From: Candidatus Uabimicrobium amorphum
GTDB lineage: Bacteria; Planctomycetota; Uabimicrobiia; Uabimicrobiales; Uabimicrobiaceae
DNA: 64,000 nt
Assembly (NCBI RefSeq): GCF_009002475.1
Contig: NZ_AP019860.1
Span: 1,674,001 to 1,738,000, forward strand
Direction of reading: 5' to 3'
Part shown: positions 1 to 9,562 of the stretch, piece after piece
Layout of the letters: the number at the start of each line of letters is the position of its first letter
Position numbering within the stretch: the first letter of the stretch is position 1
Made by a program: the position numbers and the translations under genes
The notes under the pieces: model-generated
Told to the model about the DNA's origin: nothing
Seen by the model: the letters and a program-made list of their open reading frames with translations, nothing else
Databases searched by the model: none

Positions 1-310
1 CTTGGAGAAAATCGAAGTTTTCGACTTTAGCGTTGGGTGGTATTTTCATCGCATAAATATGGCATTTGTGAAAAACAAAATTTTCCGCACGTTCCACAAT
101 CACATCGACAAAGTTGCAAAAGCGAAAACTACAATTACGCATTTTTTGCAGTACTAACCTTTGGTTGCGAAAACTACAATTTTCAAAATGACTATCTTCC
201 ACGCGATCAACGTGGTCGCTTACGTCGAACGTACAACCACGATACCGCGTATTGCTTTCTATTTTACGCAAAGTTTTTCGCTGGATCACCGACACAGGAT
301 CTTTTCCATT
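1..310. other. no confident gene at left edge; short direct repeat
   Basis: I see no convincing gene here. A 15-base motif, gcgaaaactacaatt, occurs twice, at 122-136 and 167-181. A minus-strand ATG at 47-49 opens a frame that reads MKIPPNAKVENFDFLQ to the window edge. It could be the start of a gene lying to the left, but it has no clear ribosome site and only about 16 codons are visible. Confidence 0.4.
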
Positions 311-2665
311 CTATTTCGAGGTCATTGCGTAAAAGGTGTCTCCACTGGCAAAAAATAAGTCTCCGTCATAGATCACCGGAGTCGAATACGTTTTTTTCTT
401 TTTGTCATATTTTGCTACTTGTCGTCTTTTTTTCGTATCCACAACATATAAAATACCGTTATAGTCACAACAATATAAATAGTTTCCGGCAATAACGGGT
501 GAAGAAAAAACTCCATAGTCGTGTTTTTCTTTACTCCGCCCACTGATGAGTGGTATTGATTTGGCAGAGGGCTTACCTGATTTTAGATTTTTCACTATAT
601 GAATTTTGTTGTCATCGCAGGTTGCATACAACACCTCGTTGTATATCAAGGGGGAAGAATCGACATCCCAGTCCATACGATGCCTCCATTGTATTTTACC
701 GGTTTTCGCATCCATGGCATAAATGTAGCGCTTGAAATCACGTGGTCTTTGCACAAACTTTCTTTGGCATCCGAAATAAACGACTCCTTCATGGAGTACC
801 GGAGAAGATTCTATTTTTGCTCCAATGATTTCCATCCAGTTTTTCTTTCCAGTGTCGCGATCGAAAGAGTAAATAGAACCATTATTACAGGTGACAATGA
901 CACTGTCTTCAAATAAAACAGGTGACGTGAATCCTTGTTGTATGCCAATATTTTGTGCAAGTGGATTTATTGCTGGCAGTTTTTTATCGCGCCTCTCTCG
1001 TTCTTCTTTTATGATGTCGACTTTCCATTTTTCTTGTCCACTGCTCTTGTCTAAGGCAAAAAATTTGCCATTGTCGCATCCAAAATAAACATGTTTACTA
1101 TCTATCGCTGGTGAAGACCATGATTTTTCACCGGTAACAAAACGCCACTTTTCTTGGCTATTGTACATATCTAAGCAATAAAAAATGTCCTCACCACCAA
1201 AGTAGACATAGCCATCTTTTACCGCCGGCGTTGCACGAACTTCGGTAATCGTCTTGAATGTCCAGCACAGTTCTCCGCTTTGTGTCTTTACAGCGTATAA
1301 ACGCGTGTCATCGCATCCAAAAAAAACAATGCCATCGCTAATCACAGGTGAGGAAGCGATAAAATCTTTTGCTGTGAACTTCCACTTATCTTTTAAATCC
1401 TGAGTAAAATCTTTAACAACCCGTGAGTTACGCTGTGGAGAACCAAGAAAAAATGCACTTCGCGACCCAGGTTGTGCGCGAACAACTTCCACAGAAAATT
1501 TACTCCAACGATTGTCGTGTGTTAAAACAACAATCTCAAAGCTGTTTTTTTTGTAGCCAAGAGCTACTTTCTGCTCAAAAACATCATGGTGTTGTACTTT
1601 GTATTCTTTACCATTGATGAATAGCTTTTGGAAAGCATACCCACGATTTACTTTTCCCTTTATGGTAACAAACCCTTCATTGTCGGCCACAGAAGAAGGC
1701 ACTTCAATTTCACACACTTGTTCCTGTTTCGAAAAGTACAGTTCGTAAAATAGCAACCCACAAATGATGCCCAAAAAAACCACCAATGAACCCATGACAG
1801 GCACTGCGTGTTTCTGCGCCCACAACATCATAGACGTACCCACACGTTTTTTAATTAGCGACGCTTTACCTTGGGAATATCTCTCCAACTCTTCCGCGAA
1901 CTCCAAAGCCGTAGCGAAACGTAACTTTTTACGTTTCTCCATTGCCTTGAGACAAATTCGTTCTAAGGTTTCGGGTATTTGTGGGTTGATATCACGTGGA
2001 AACGGCGGACGTTCCTTTGCTAACTTCATGAGTATTTGCCACTTTGTGCCGGTAAATGGAAGCCTACCAGTGAGCATTTCGTAAAAACACACGCCCAATC
2101 CATACACATCGACTTGTTGGTCAAGGTTATGCGTTCCGCTGGCTTGCTCCGGAGCCATGTATGCGGGTGTTCCCAAAATGGCATCTGTTTGTGAAAGTTT
2201 ACTGCGGTCGCGAATTTGCCGCGCCAGGCCAAAATCCATGACAATAGGCTCACCATTTTTATTGAGCATAATATTTCCCGCTTTTAAATCGCGGTGTAAA
2301 ACATTATTTTTATGTGCATAGTACATGGCATGAGCTATCTTTGTAGTAATCTCAACACTTTTATTGAATGTCAAACGCTTATTGCGAATCCATTCAGAAA
2401 GTGTCTCACCTTCAATATAGCGCATGGTAAAAAAGTGGTACCCTTGGTCTTTACTAATTTCATAGATCTTAATGATATTTGGATGAGACAGTTTACTCAT
2501 CGCTTGCGCTTCGCGCAAAAAACGTTTTTCTTGTAATGGCGACTGGTTATCCAGCATCATTTTTAGAGCAACTTTGCGTTTTTTGTGAACATCTTCGGCC
2601 AAAAACACGCGCCCCATACTTCCTTGTCCCAGTTCGGACAGTATTTGATAGTTTCCTATTTGCAT
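311..2665 (-). CDS. Ser/Thr protein kinase with C-terminal PQQ-type beta-propeller
   Basis: This is a 784-residue membrane kinase. The kinase domain covers residues 5-265, with glycine loop GQGSMG (13-18), lysine in VALK (35), HRDLKAGN (from 124), DFG (144-146) and APEQ (171-174), so it should be active. One membrane helix lies near 289-310. Residues about 425-784 are repeated blocks of the type SPVI..G.VYFG.DD..YA.D, i.e. PQQ/YncB-like propeller blades, probably outside the membrane as the sensor. The gene starts 27 bases after the amidinohydrolase gene and is the last of a three-gene minus-strand operon. Its ligand is unknown. Confidence 0.93.
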   Translation of the reverse strand: MQIGNYQILSELGQGSMGRVFLAEDVHKKRKVALKMMLDNQSPLQEKRFLREAQAMSKLSHPNIIKIYEISKDQGYHFFTMRYIEGETLSEWIRNKRLTFNKSVEITTKIAHAMYYAHKNNVLHRDLKAGNIMLNKNGEPIVMDFGLARQIRDRSKLSQTDAILGTPAYMAPEQASGTHNLDQQVDVYGLGVCFYEMLTGRLPFTGTKWQILMKLAKERPPFPRDINPQIPETLERICLKAMEKRKKLRFATALEFAEELERYSQGKASLIKKRVGTSMMLWAQKHAVPVMGSLVVFLGIICGLLFYELYFSKQEQVCEIEVPSSVADNEGFVTIKGKVNRGYAFQKLFINGKEYKVQHHDVFEQKVALGYKKNSFEIVVLTHDNRWSKFSVEVVRAQPGSRSAFFLGSPQRNSRVVKDFTQDLKDKWKFTAKDFIASSPVISDGIVFFGCDDTRLYAVKTQSGELCWTFKTITEVRATPAVKDGYVYFGGEDIFYCLDMYNSQEKWRFVTGEKSWSSPAIDSKHVYFGCDNGKFFALDKSSGQEKWKVDIIKEERERRDKKLPAINPLAQNIGIQQGFTSPVLFEDSVIVTCNNGSIYSFDRDTGKKNWMEIIGAKIESSPVLHEGVVYFGCQRKFVQRPRDFKRYIYAMDAKTGKIQWRHRMDWDVDSSPLIYNEVLYATCDDNKIHIVKNLKSGKPSAKSIPLISGRSKEKHDYGVFSSPVIAGNYLYCCDYNGILYVVDTKKRRQVAKYDKKKKTYSTPVIYDGDLFFASGDTFYAMTSK

Positions 2666-2692
2666 TTTTTTACTCTGTTCTGCTTTTTTGTG

Positions 2693-3631
2693 CTATTCCT
2701 CATCTATCCCCGGCAAAAAGTTTTCCGCCATCATACAGCGAACACTTCCTCCCCCATGTAACTCAATGAGTGGTATGGCGATGGGAAGAGGTTTCGCATA
2801 CTTATTAATTTTCTCTATCTGTTGCGCATCTAAAGAGTCAAAGGCACGGCGCGATATCACCAAAAAATTTTCTTCGTCACCATTGCACACTTCGAGAGCG
2901 TTGCCAGCAAAGGAGCGCATTTGCTCGTGACTAATTTCGATGATCTCTCGCGAACTTTCTTCCAAAGAAGAAACGACTTGTACACGCTCCGCATCGTTTT
3001 TAATCGATTCACTACACACAATCGCAAATTTATCCCCTACTGACATCATTACGTTCGTGTGATAAACAGGAACGTCATTTTCATCATATGCATGAAAAGT
3101 GACTCCACGATATCCCGCTTTGTGGCAAAACATGTTCAAAACATGCGCATTGCTACGACTAGAAACGCACATATAGGCGACGCGTTCTCTGCGATCTAAA
3201 ACTAAGCTTCCCGTTCCTTCTAAATACTTTCCTTCGTGTTCCATGATACTGAGATTGGTGATTTCGCTATACAAACATCGATATTTTCTTTCAAGGGTAT
3301 CGAAGATGTCTAGACGACGTTCTTGGCGACGAATCTGCGATTCGAGAGGGTAGACAATCACCAAGCCACTGTCATGTGTCGAAAACCAATTGTTCAAAAA
3401 CACCGTATCTGGCTTGGGGGGTTGTGGATCATCATCTATTACAATAACTTCGATATTGTTGTTGCGTAAAATTTCCACCATATTATTGAATTCTTCAATA
3501 GCTTTTAAACTGATATCCTTGGGGATTGCAACCGATGATTGAAATGCGTTTGACGACGCAGTTTCGCTATTCGCTGAAAAATGGCTTGGTCGCATCATAA
3601 TAATAGATTGTGCTGTCTGTGGATTACTCAT
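2693..3631 (-). CDS. ctlX: CtlX-like amidinotransferase-fold hydrolase
   Basis: This 312-residue protein belongs to the guanidine-modifying (arginine deiminase/amidinotransferase) superfamily. It most resembles the CtlX group, proposed citrulline-using hydrolases. The N-terminus (MRPSHFSANSETA) has the typical MRP..F..N.ETA start. DTVFLNNWFSTH supplies the first acidic/His patch, EGTGSLVLDR the conserved Glu region, and GGGSVRCM near the C-terminus carries the expected nucleophilic Cys (Cys299). It starts 3 bases after the small membrane gene and precedes the kinase gene, so the three are probably co-transcribed. The exact substrate is not decided by sequence. Confidence 0.82.
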   Translation of the reverse strand: MSNPQTAQSIIMMRPSHFSANSETASSNAFQSSVAIPKDISLKAIEEFNNMVEILRNNNIEVIVIDDDPQPPKPDTVFLNNWFSTHDSGLVIVYPLESQIRRQERRLDIFDTLERKYRCLYSEITNLSIMEHEGKYLEGTGSLVLDRRERVAYMCVSSRSNAHVLNMFCHKAGYRGVTFHAYDENDVPVYHTNVMMSVGDKFAIVCSESIKNDAERVQVVSSLEESSREIIEISHEQMRSFAGNALEVCNGDEENFLVISRRAFDSLDAQQIEKINKYAKPLPIAIPLIELHGGGSVRCMMAENFLPGIDEE

Positions 3632-3634
3632 AAA

Positions 3635-3916
3635 TTATTTTCCGATATGGCGCAAAGTCTTGTGTGGTTTTTTTAAAAAACGGTGAAAAGCTTTTTTCGC
3701 TTTCCAATCCGCGCTAACAAATAGATAAAAGCAAGTTGCGACGCCAAGGCAAAAGCCAACGACGAGTATAACAAAACCACGCTTGAATCTTGTCCATAGA
3801 CTCGTTTCGTCAACATCCTTTTTTTTCTGTAAAAAAAACTTTAATAGTGTCAGAATAATGCCTAAAATAGAAGAGATGAGAGCGACTATCTCCGGATCAT
3901 TGATCGCTAAATACAT
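3635..3916 (-). CDS. small two-helix membrane protein, unknown
   Basis: This 93-residue protein is not recognised. It has a hydrophobic segment near residues 8-28, a short Lys/Asp-rich loop, a second hydrophobic segment near 48-68 and a strongly basic C-terminal tail (residues 72-93). An AGGGAA ribosome site precedes the ATG. It is the first gene of the operon with the CtlX-like hydrolase and the PQQ kinase. The basic tail suggests a cytosolic end, but no function can be given. Confidence 0.65.
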   Translation of the reverse strand: MYLAINDPEIVALISSILGIILTLLKFFLQKKKDVDETSLWTRFKRGFVILVVGFCLGVATCFYLFVSADWKAKKAFHRFLKKPHKTLRHIGK

Positions 3917-4008
3917 ATAATTTTCCCTAAAAATGAAGGTGCGACCGAATTACTAGTCGCAAAATGAAGCGCTTTTATTTTCGATGAGTCAAAACTAGTA
4001 ATTTGGGT

Positions 4009-4317
4009 ATGCTATTCTATACAATGGTACCACAAAAACATATATTTATTTTCATCATAGGCGTACTTTTCAGCGTTGCTTGTAGTTATGAGTGCTATAT
4101 AACAGTTGTGGATAAAAATGGCCATCCTGTTCGCGGTGTTAAAATTACTCATATTGGTAACAATGACCGTGCCACTTTTACCGATAAACAAGGACGTGCA
4201 CGCGTTCCAGGTCTTTCTCCTCCCAAATCGCGCTATATTCGCGTTGAAAAAAACGGTTACAAAACAGTCGAAATGTACTACCCGCCTTCGGGATATATTG
4301 TGCTACAAAAATTGTGA
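4009..4317 (+). CDS. small lipoprotein-like protein with carboxypeptidase-regulatory-like fold
   Basis: This protein has about 97-102 residues. A hydrophobic N-terminal segment ends in SVAC, a weak lipobox. It is followed by a short beta domain whose pattern V.D..G.PV.GV.I, then TD..GRA.V.GL, then I.V.K.GY matches carboxypeptidase regulatory-like/CNA-B-like domains. Start choices are TTG 4003, ATG 4009 and ATG 4024, and none has a strong ribosome site. Its stop overlaps the GTG start of the CPBP protease gene, so the two are translationally coupled. Confidence 0.6.
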   Translation: MLFYTMVPQKHIFIFIIGVLFSVACSYECYITVVDKNGHPVRGVKITHIGNNDRATFTDKQGRARVPGLSPPKSRYIRVEKNGYKTVEMYYPPSGYIVLQKL

Positions 4318-4997
4318 GAGAAAAAATGTTTAAAAACAACGTAACACCACAAAATATTTCAGCTGCCGCTTTTTTTACCTTGCCCTTTATCGTTTTGCTC
4401 TTTGCTCTATATTTTGCCAATACGTTTACCGCAAAGCAGATGCAGGAAGCCGATCCGATTATTGTCTTTATTCATAACCTGGGGATACTTTCTATCCCTT
4501 TATTTTCTCTTGCTGTTTGTAGTGTTTGGCTTAAAATCGCACCCATAAATAGTGTGCAAATTCGCCGTAATTTTGTGTTGGCTCTTTTCGGAGCTGGTGT
4601 TGCAGCGAGTATACTGTTTCTTATTCGCCTAGTGCATGGCGAAACATTACCAGCATTCATCCCTCCGGAAGAAAGTGCGAAACCAGGGTTGCTGTTGGGA
4701 CTCAGTGCAGGAGTTATTGAAGAAATTGTTTTTCGTTTGGTACTTCTACCGGGGGTATACTTTTTGTTAAAAGGAAAAACTCACAATTACTTAGCATGTA
4801 TAATTGCTGTTGTTATCACTAGTTTCCTGTTCGCACTTTCTCATGAAATATACGATCCATTTTCTTGGTCGCATTTCATGACGCGTTTTGCCTTACCCGG
4901 ATGCGTGATGAGTCTGGCTTTTTTTGTCATTGGCCCTGCGTTCATTGTTACTGCGCATTGCACAGCGCATTTGTTTTTGCCGTTATTGTTTGTTTAG
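4314..4997 (+). CDS. CPBP family intramembrane metalloprotease
   Basis: This is a 227-residue polytopic membrane protein. It carries the three CPBP (Rce1/Abi) signatures: EEIVFR (136-141), FALSH (173-177) and a late HCTAH (215-219). These residues form the glutamate/histidine active site of prenyl-protein protease-like enzymes. The start is GTG at 4314, overlapping the previous stop, or ATG at 4326. Bacterial members act in protein maturation or bacteriocin immunity, and the substrate here is unknown. Just past the stop, another frame encodes a Gly/Tyr-rich tail (see findings). Confidence 0.85.
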   Translation: MREKMFKNNVTPQNISAAAFFTLPFIVLLFALYFANTFTAKQMQEADPIIVFIHNLGILSIPLFSLAVCSVWLKIAPINSVQIRRNFVLALFGAGVAASILFLIRLVHGETLPAFIPPEESAKPGLLLGLSAGVIEEIVFRLVLLPGVYFLLKGKTHNYLACIIAVVITSFLFALSHEIYDPFSWSHFMTRFALPGCVMSLAFFVIGPAFIVTAHCTAHLFLPLLFV

Positions 4998-5033
4998 ATT
5001 TGGTTACGGTCATGGTGGCGATTACGGCTACGG

Positions 5034-6014
5034 CTACTGATTGTTAGATCTTTTGTTTTTTATTTCTATTAGCCATGCACAGAGAGACAGAAATGTAAAG
5101 CCAAAAGCGTTGGCAACACCGTGGGTAATGGCCATTGTTGAAATCGAGATCACATGCCAATCGTAGTATTCGCTCATCGCATATGTGGCAGCAAGAGCCA
5201 TCGTCGCGATCATCGCTAGAAACGCCGTGATAAAAAATATTTTGCTTAGCCATGTCCGACAAGAAAAACCAAAGGCTGTCGTTGCCGAAAAAATAATAAT
5301 CGCCACTGCTAGTGTACAGGCGGCAACCATTTCCAAAAGCGGTGAGAAAATAATGCCCATGGCCACAAAAACGGGGCAAAAAACCACAACCCAGCCGGTG
5401 GTGTAGTAAAGTTTGTGTACAAAACGTTTGTTTTTGTCTACCGCAAAACCACCTAGACCGGCTAAGACAGAAAGTGCGAAACCGGCGTAATGAAAGTGCG
5501 CTGCGGTTAGAAGAACAATCGTGGAACGAAAGCCAAAGGTAATTCCCATGTTTGATGATACTAACCACACACCAGCGATGGGGATGTATAGGCATCCCAT
5601 CAAAACACTTACACCAGGAAGTTGTTGGAATAACGGTTTTTCACGGTCGCAGACTGTGAGAAAGAACACAATCCCGTACACGGCAATAATCAAATTTTGC
5701 ATCAGCCACGGAAGGGCAAGCATGGCCGAGGTACTTCCGGTGTTCACACACATGGACACCACGGCGCAAATGGCAGCAGGAAAATGAAAAATCATTGCGA
5801 TACGCTGCAAGATATGTTTTTGGTCTATGGTGATGAGTGATAATGCAATAGGCACAATCACCAAGGGGGCAAATGAAATCGTGTAGCCTATGCCGCCTAA
5901 ACTAGGCAAAAAAACAAAGGGTTGTAATACACAAACAGTAATAAAAGCTGCCATACCCAAAAGCGCTTGGTATAACCATACTTTGTTGATGGAAAATGAA
6001 AATGTGTTCGTCAT
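5034..6014 (-). CDS. YndJ-like polytopic membrane protein
   Basis: This 326-residue membrane protein has about nine to ten hydrophobic segments. The motif TAAHFHYAGFALSVLAG, near residues 183-199, is characteristic of YndJ-family proteins, whose function is not established. I chose the ATG at 6012-6014 rather than an upstream in-frame ATG because it has an AGGA site seven bases before it, and the longer form would overlap the dehydrogenase gene. It follows that gene by 8 bases and is probably co-transcribed with it. It converges with the CPBP protease gene. Confidence 0.7.
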   Translation of the reverse strand: MTNTFSFSINKVWLYQALLGMAAFITVCVLQPFVFLPSLGGIGYTISFAPLVIVPIALSLITIDQKHILQRIAMIFHFPAAICAVVSMCVNTGSTSAMLALPWLMQNLIIAVYGIVFFLTVCDREKPLFQQLPGVSVLMGCLYIPIAGVWLVSSNMGITFGFRSTIVLLTAAHFHYAGFALSVLAGLGGFAVDKNKRFVHKLYYTTGWVVVFCPVFVAMGIIFSPLLEMVAACTLAVAIIIFSATTAFGFSCRTWLSKIFFITAFLAMIATMALAATYAMSEYYDWHVISISTMAITHGVANAFGFTFLSLCAWLIEIKNKRSNNQ

Positions 6015-6022
6015 GTTGTGTC

Positions 6023-7072
6023 CTAACTGTTTTCCAGAATGACCTTCGTACAATTGTCGCATTTTTTATCGAACATCTCATATGCCTTCTTTCCGTCAGC
6101 AAGAGGCAAACGATGTGAAATAATCGATGACAAATCGTACTTTTTGCTCTGCACGACAGGTATAAGTTTGTCCATATAATATCGCGCTGAGCAGCGACCG
6201 ATTTTATATGTCAAATTTTTATCGTATGCTTCTACGGGAGAAAAAGAGAATGTATTTGCGGTGTGTACACCGGCAACGGAAATAATTCCTCCGGGACGTA
6301 CAATGTCTACCGCAGTTCTTTCAGCGGCATTGCTTCCCACGACTTCAAGAACAGCATCGACACCGATTCCCTGTGTTTTTTCGAGAATGACCTCTTTGAC
6401 ATCTTGTTGTTGGAAGTTAATGGGGATTGCCCCAAAACGTTGGGCGTGCGCTAAACGCTCGGGCACACAGTCTACGGCGTAGATGGTCTGCGCCCCTAGC
6501 TCTCTTGCTCCTAATATCGCTAAGAGTCCAACAGGTCCACACCCCAAAACCGCGTATGCCCCCTCTGGTGAAATTTGCGCCATATCCGCACAAAAATATC
6601 CGGTACATAGAATATCTCCCAGAAGAAGAGCCTCCGTCAGAGTGACACCTTCGGGAATTTTGACCAATGTACTATCGGCAAGTGCAACACGCACGTATTC
6701 AGCTTGTCCGCCATGAAGTCCCTCACCATTTTCCACCCAACCATACAAACTTCCCGCGACACATCTTGCGGTCAGCCCTTTTTTGCAAAAAAAGCATGCA
6801 CCACAACTCGTGGTAAATGGACTTGTAACCATGTCACCCACTTTTAAATTGCGTACTTCTTTACCAAGCTCAACGACTTCGCCTACAAATTCGTGTCCCA
6901 TCACCGTACCGTGATCAAGACCTGTTTCGCGTTCGTGGTACACATGCAAGTCAGAACCACAAATAGCGGTCAATTTTACTTTGACAATCGCGTCCTGAGG
7001 AGCGGTAACTTTAGGATCTGCGACCTCTTGGAATTCGATATTTTCTTTTCCACAAAAAGTAAGTGCCTTCAC
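6023..7072 (-). CDS. zinc-dependent alcohol dehydrogenase (MDR family)
   Basis: This 349-residue enzyme is a medium-chain dehydrogenase that oxidises an alcohol with NAD(P). Catalytic zinc ligands lie in AICGSDLHVYH (Cys 38) and GHEFVGEV. The structural zinc loop is CGACFFCKKGLTARC, with four Cys. The cofactor-binding site is VLGCGPVGLLAILGA. It resembles the glutathione-independent formaldehyde dehydrogenase/threonine dehydrogenase-like branch, but the true substrate cannot be read from sequence. The YndJ-like gene follows directly. Confidence 0.88.
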   Translation of the reverse strand: MKALTFCGKENIEFQEVADPKVTAPQDAIVKVKLTAICGSDLHVYHERETGLDHGTVMGHEFVGEVVELGKEVRNLKVGDMVTSPFTTSCGACFFCKKGLTARCVAGSLYGWVENGEGLHGGQAEYVRVALADSTLVKIPEGVTLTEALLLGDILCTGYFCADMAQISPEGAYAVLGCGPVGLLAILGARELGAQTIYAVDCVPERLAHAQRFGAIPINFQQQDVKEVILEKTQGIGVDAVLEVVGSNAAERTAVDIVRPGGIISVAGVHTANTFSFSPVEAYDKNLTYKIGRCSARYYMDKLIPVVQSKKYDLSSIISHRLPLADGKKAYEMFDKKCDNCTKVILENS

Positions 7073-7094
7073 TTTGTTTTCCTCCTGTAGGTAA

Positions 7095-8957
7095 CTATGC
7101 CAACTCTTCTAGTTCTTCCCAGCGCGCATAACACTTTTCCAATTCTTCTCCGATTTCTTGTAGTTCTTTCTGCACAGTCGCAATTTCCTCTTTATCCTTT
7201 TGATAAAACTGCGGATCACTGCTCTCGGCGTAAAGCTTTTGCTGTCTTTCTTCTAGTTCTTCTATTTTCAGAGGCAGTTGCTCTAGCTCGCGTTTTTCTT
7301 TGTGCGATAGCTTTTTCTCGCGTTGTGGTTTACTGTAAGTAACTTGTTTTTTTTCCTTTACTACCTCAGGGCGTTGCATTAACCAGTCGTCGTAACCTCC
7401 GGCATATTCATTGATTTCGTCGTTCTCAAAAACAATGCTATTCGTCACAACGTTATTCAAAAACACGCGATCGTGACTTACCAAAAATACCGTTCCGGGG
7501 TAATCGATAATCAGTTGTTCTAGCAAATCCAGAGTTTCAATATCGAGATCGTTGGTCGGTTCGTCGAGAACCAAAACATTGGATGGTCGCAAAAACAATT
7601 TTGCCAATAGCAGGCGATTTTGTTCTCCTCCCGATAGCGTCCACACCGGATTGTTGGCATCTTTTGTGGAAAAAAGAAAGTCTTGTAGATAACCCATTAC
7701 GTGTTTTTTGCGCCCATTAATCACCACATGATCATTGCCTTCGCCAATATTTTCGTACACAGACTTTTCTCTGTCGAGTAAGTTGCGCAATTGGTCAAAA
7801 TAGGCAATTTGCAAATTGGTTCCCAAGTGAACATCGCCTTTCTGCGCCTGTAACTCCCCAAGAAGAATTTTGAGAAGAGTGGTTTTTCCCGTTCCATTTT
7901 CCCCAATAATTCCCACCTTATCTCCACGCATAATTGTCAAAGATAAATCGTTTATAATTGGTACATTGCCATAAGAAAAACTTATATTCTGTGCGCGAAC
8001 AACCAAATTCCCCGACTTTTCCGCATGCTGTGCGCCCATTTTGACGTTGCCCATTTTCTTGCGTCTTTCGCGATACAAGTCGCGCATTTCCTTTAAGCGG
8101 CGTACACGCCCTTGGTTGCGCGTTCTTCTGGCGAGAATTCCCTTGCGAATCCACACTTCTTCTTCGGCAAGTCTTTTGTCAAAGAGTTGCTGTTCTTTTT
8201 CTTGGGCGCGCAGTAAATCCTCGCGACGTGTGAGAAAAGTTTCGTAGTCACAGTCCCAACTCGTCAACGCTCCTGCGGAGAGTTCAACGATACGCGTGGC
8301 AATTTTCTGCAAAAACCTTCGATCGTGAGTGACAAACAAAATCGAAGAAGAGTAGCGCCCAAAAAATTCCTCTAGCCAGCTAATCGAAGGAATATCAAGG
8401 TGGTTAGTCGGTTCATCGAGAAGCAAAAGATCTGGTTTTTTCACTAACGCCTTTCCCAAAAGAACACGGCGTTTTTTTCCCGCAGATAAATTTTCAAATT
8501 TTTCACTACTGTCGAGCTGCAAATGCGAAATAATCTCCTCGACGTTCTGAATCTGCTCCCATCCACCATTGTCATCGAGTTTTTTCTGCGCATCTTCTAA
8601 TTTTTGCAACAGCGCATCTGAACTCTCCTCGGCAAGCTTCTGGCTTACCGCGTTGTACTCCACAATCGCTTCACCTAAATCTCCCAAGCCTTGTACGAGA
8701 ATGTCAAAAACAACCCCACTCATATCTTGAGGAACCTCTTGCCCCAGGTACGCGATCTTTAGACCTTGATTCTTTTGAATCTCTCCCGCCTCAGGAGTAA
8801 TTTCTCCGCAGAGTAACTTAAGCAGCGTCGACTTCCCTTGTCCATTGCGGCCAATCACCGCCACTTTTTCGTTGTCGTGTATTTGCAGGTGAGCATTTTC
8901 CAAAATAGGATGACCACCAAAGCCAAGAGTCACATCTTGCATATTGATGTAGATCAT
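7095..8957 (-). CDS. uup: ABC-F ATPase, Uup-like
   Basis: This is a soluble protein of about 620 residues with two ABC ATPase domains and no membrane domain. The first has Walker A GRNGQGKST, signature LSAGK and LLLDEPTNHLD. The second has GENGTGKTT, LSGGE and LVLDEPTNDLD. A charged interdomain linker separates them. A C-terminal coiled coil of about 70 residues (from about 550) is typical of Uup, an ABC-F protein involved in ribosome and DNA-structure related functions. I chose ATG at 8955-8957 (GGAAA upstream). A longer in-frame start at 9098 would add 47 residues unlike the family. Confidence 0.9.
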   Translation of the reverse strand: MIYINMQDVTLGFGGHPILENAHLQIHDNEKVAVIGRNGQGKSTLLKLLCGEITPEAGEIQKNQGLKIAYLGQEVPQDMSGVVFDILVQGLGDLGEAIVEYNAVSQKLAEESSDALLQKLEDAQKKLDDNGGWEQIQNVEEIISHLQLDSSEKFENLSAGKKRRVLLGKALVKKPDLLLLDEPTNHLDIPSISWLEEFFGRYSSSILFVTHDRRFLQKIATRIVELSAGALTSWDCDYETFLTRREDLLRAQEKEQQLFDKRLAEEEVWIRKGILARRTRNQGRVRRLKEMRDLYRERRKKMGNVKMGAQHAEKSGNLVVRAQNISFSYGNVPIINDLSLTIMRGDKVGIIGENGTGKTTLLKILLGELQAQKGDVHLGTNLQIAYFDQLRNLLDREKSVYENIGEGNDHVVINGRKKHVMGYLQDFLFSTKDANNPVWTLSGGEQNRLLLAKLFLRPSNVLVLDEPTNDLDIETLDLLEQLIIDYPGTVFLVSHDRVFLNNVVTNSIVFENDEINEYAGGYDDWLMQRPEVVKEKKQVTYSKPQREKKLSHKEKRELEQLPLKIEELEERQQKLYAESSDPQFYQKDKEEIATVQKELQEIGEELEKCYARWEELEELA

Positions 8958-9192
8958 AGTTTTATTTCCATTGTAAACGAACTCTAAAATGCCAAAGGCA
9001 CAACCAATATTTTTCGCATTATAACAAAAAAAATGATAAATCTTTGCGAATTTGTAAAACTGTCGTTGTTTTGTGTAAATATTGGTAAAATATCCCAAAA
9101 GTTAAGCAAATATCTTATAAAGATTCGCAAACCAATGTCGTATGCAAATTATTTTGCAGTTACAATTTCCATTATTTGAAAGTCAAAACAAA

Positions 9193-9396
9193 ATGAGCGA
9201 TGGTAGAAATAGACAAAATGTTCGTATTGGTCAATGTGTTGAAGTGGTCAAAAAGCGCGACCAACGAACGGGAAACCTCACCGAGGGCATAGTAAAAAAG
9301 ATATTGACGAACTCCAAATTTCACCCACATGGTATCAAAGTCATGCTGGAATCGGGCGAGGTCGGGCGTATCAAAAATATTCTTGAAGACGAATAA
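9193..9396 (+). CDS. ywbE: YwbE family protein
   Basis: This 67-residue protein matches YwbE: RIGQCVEVVKK, the TGNLTEGIVK centre, and HPHGIKVMLESGEVGRI near the end. YwbE is a small, widely distributed KOW-like protein of unknown function. The ATG at 9193 begins MSDGRNRQ, which matches the family length. An upstream in-frame ATG at 9142 would give an atypical 17-residue extension. It stands alone between the divergent ABC-F gene and the protease gene. Confidence 0.85.
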   Translation: MSDGRNRQNVRIGQCVEVVKKRDQRTGNLTEGIVKKILTNSKFHPHGIKVMLESGEVGRIKNILEDE

Positions 9397-9562
9397 ATTT
9401 ATCATTCACATGGGGAGTAAAATATGAGCACAAAATCACTACGGGAAAATTACCTTGTTATTCTGGGGTTTTGTTGCCAAAATATCAATAGACTTATTTT
9501 CAAAATAGTATGTCTACCTCAAATTACAGGCATACTCTACATATACAAGGAAGGAAAACACA

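Noticed and set aside
1764..2084. Plus-strand open frames inside the PQQ kinase gene and similar antisense frames elsewhere
   Set aside because: They are opposite to well-supported genes, have no family motifs and their composition follows the complementary codons.
8958..9098. Upstream extension of the ABC-F protein
   Set aside because: The 47 added residues are unlike the family, and the ATG at 8957 has a ribosome site and the usual start.
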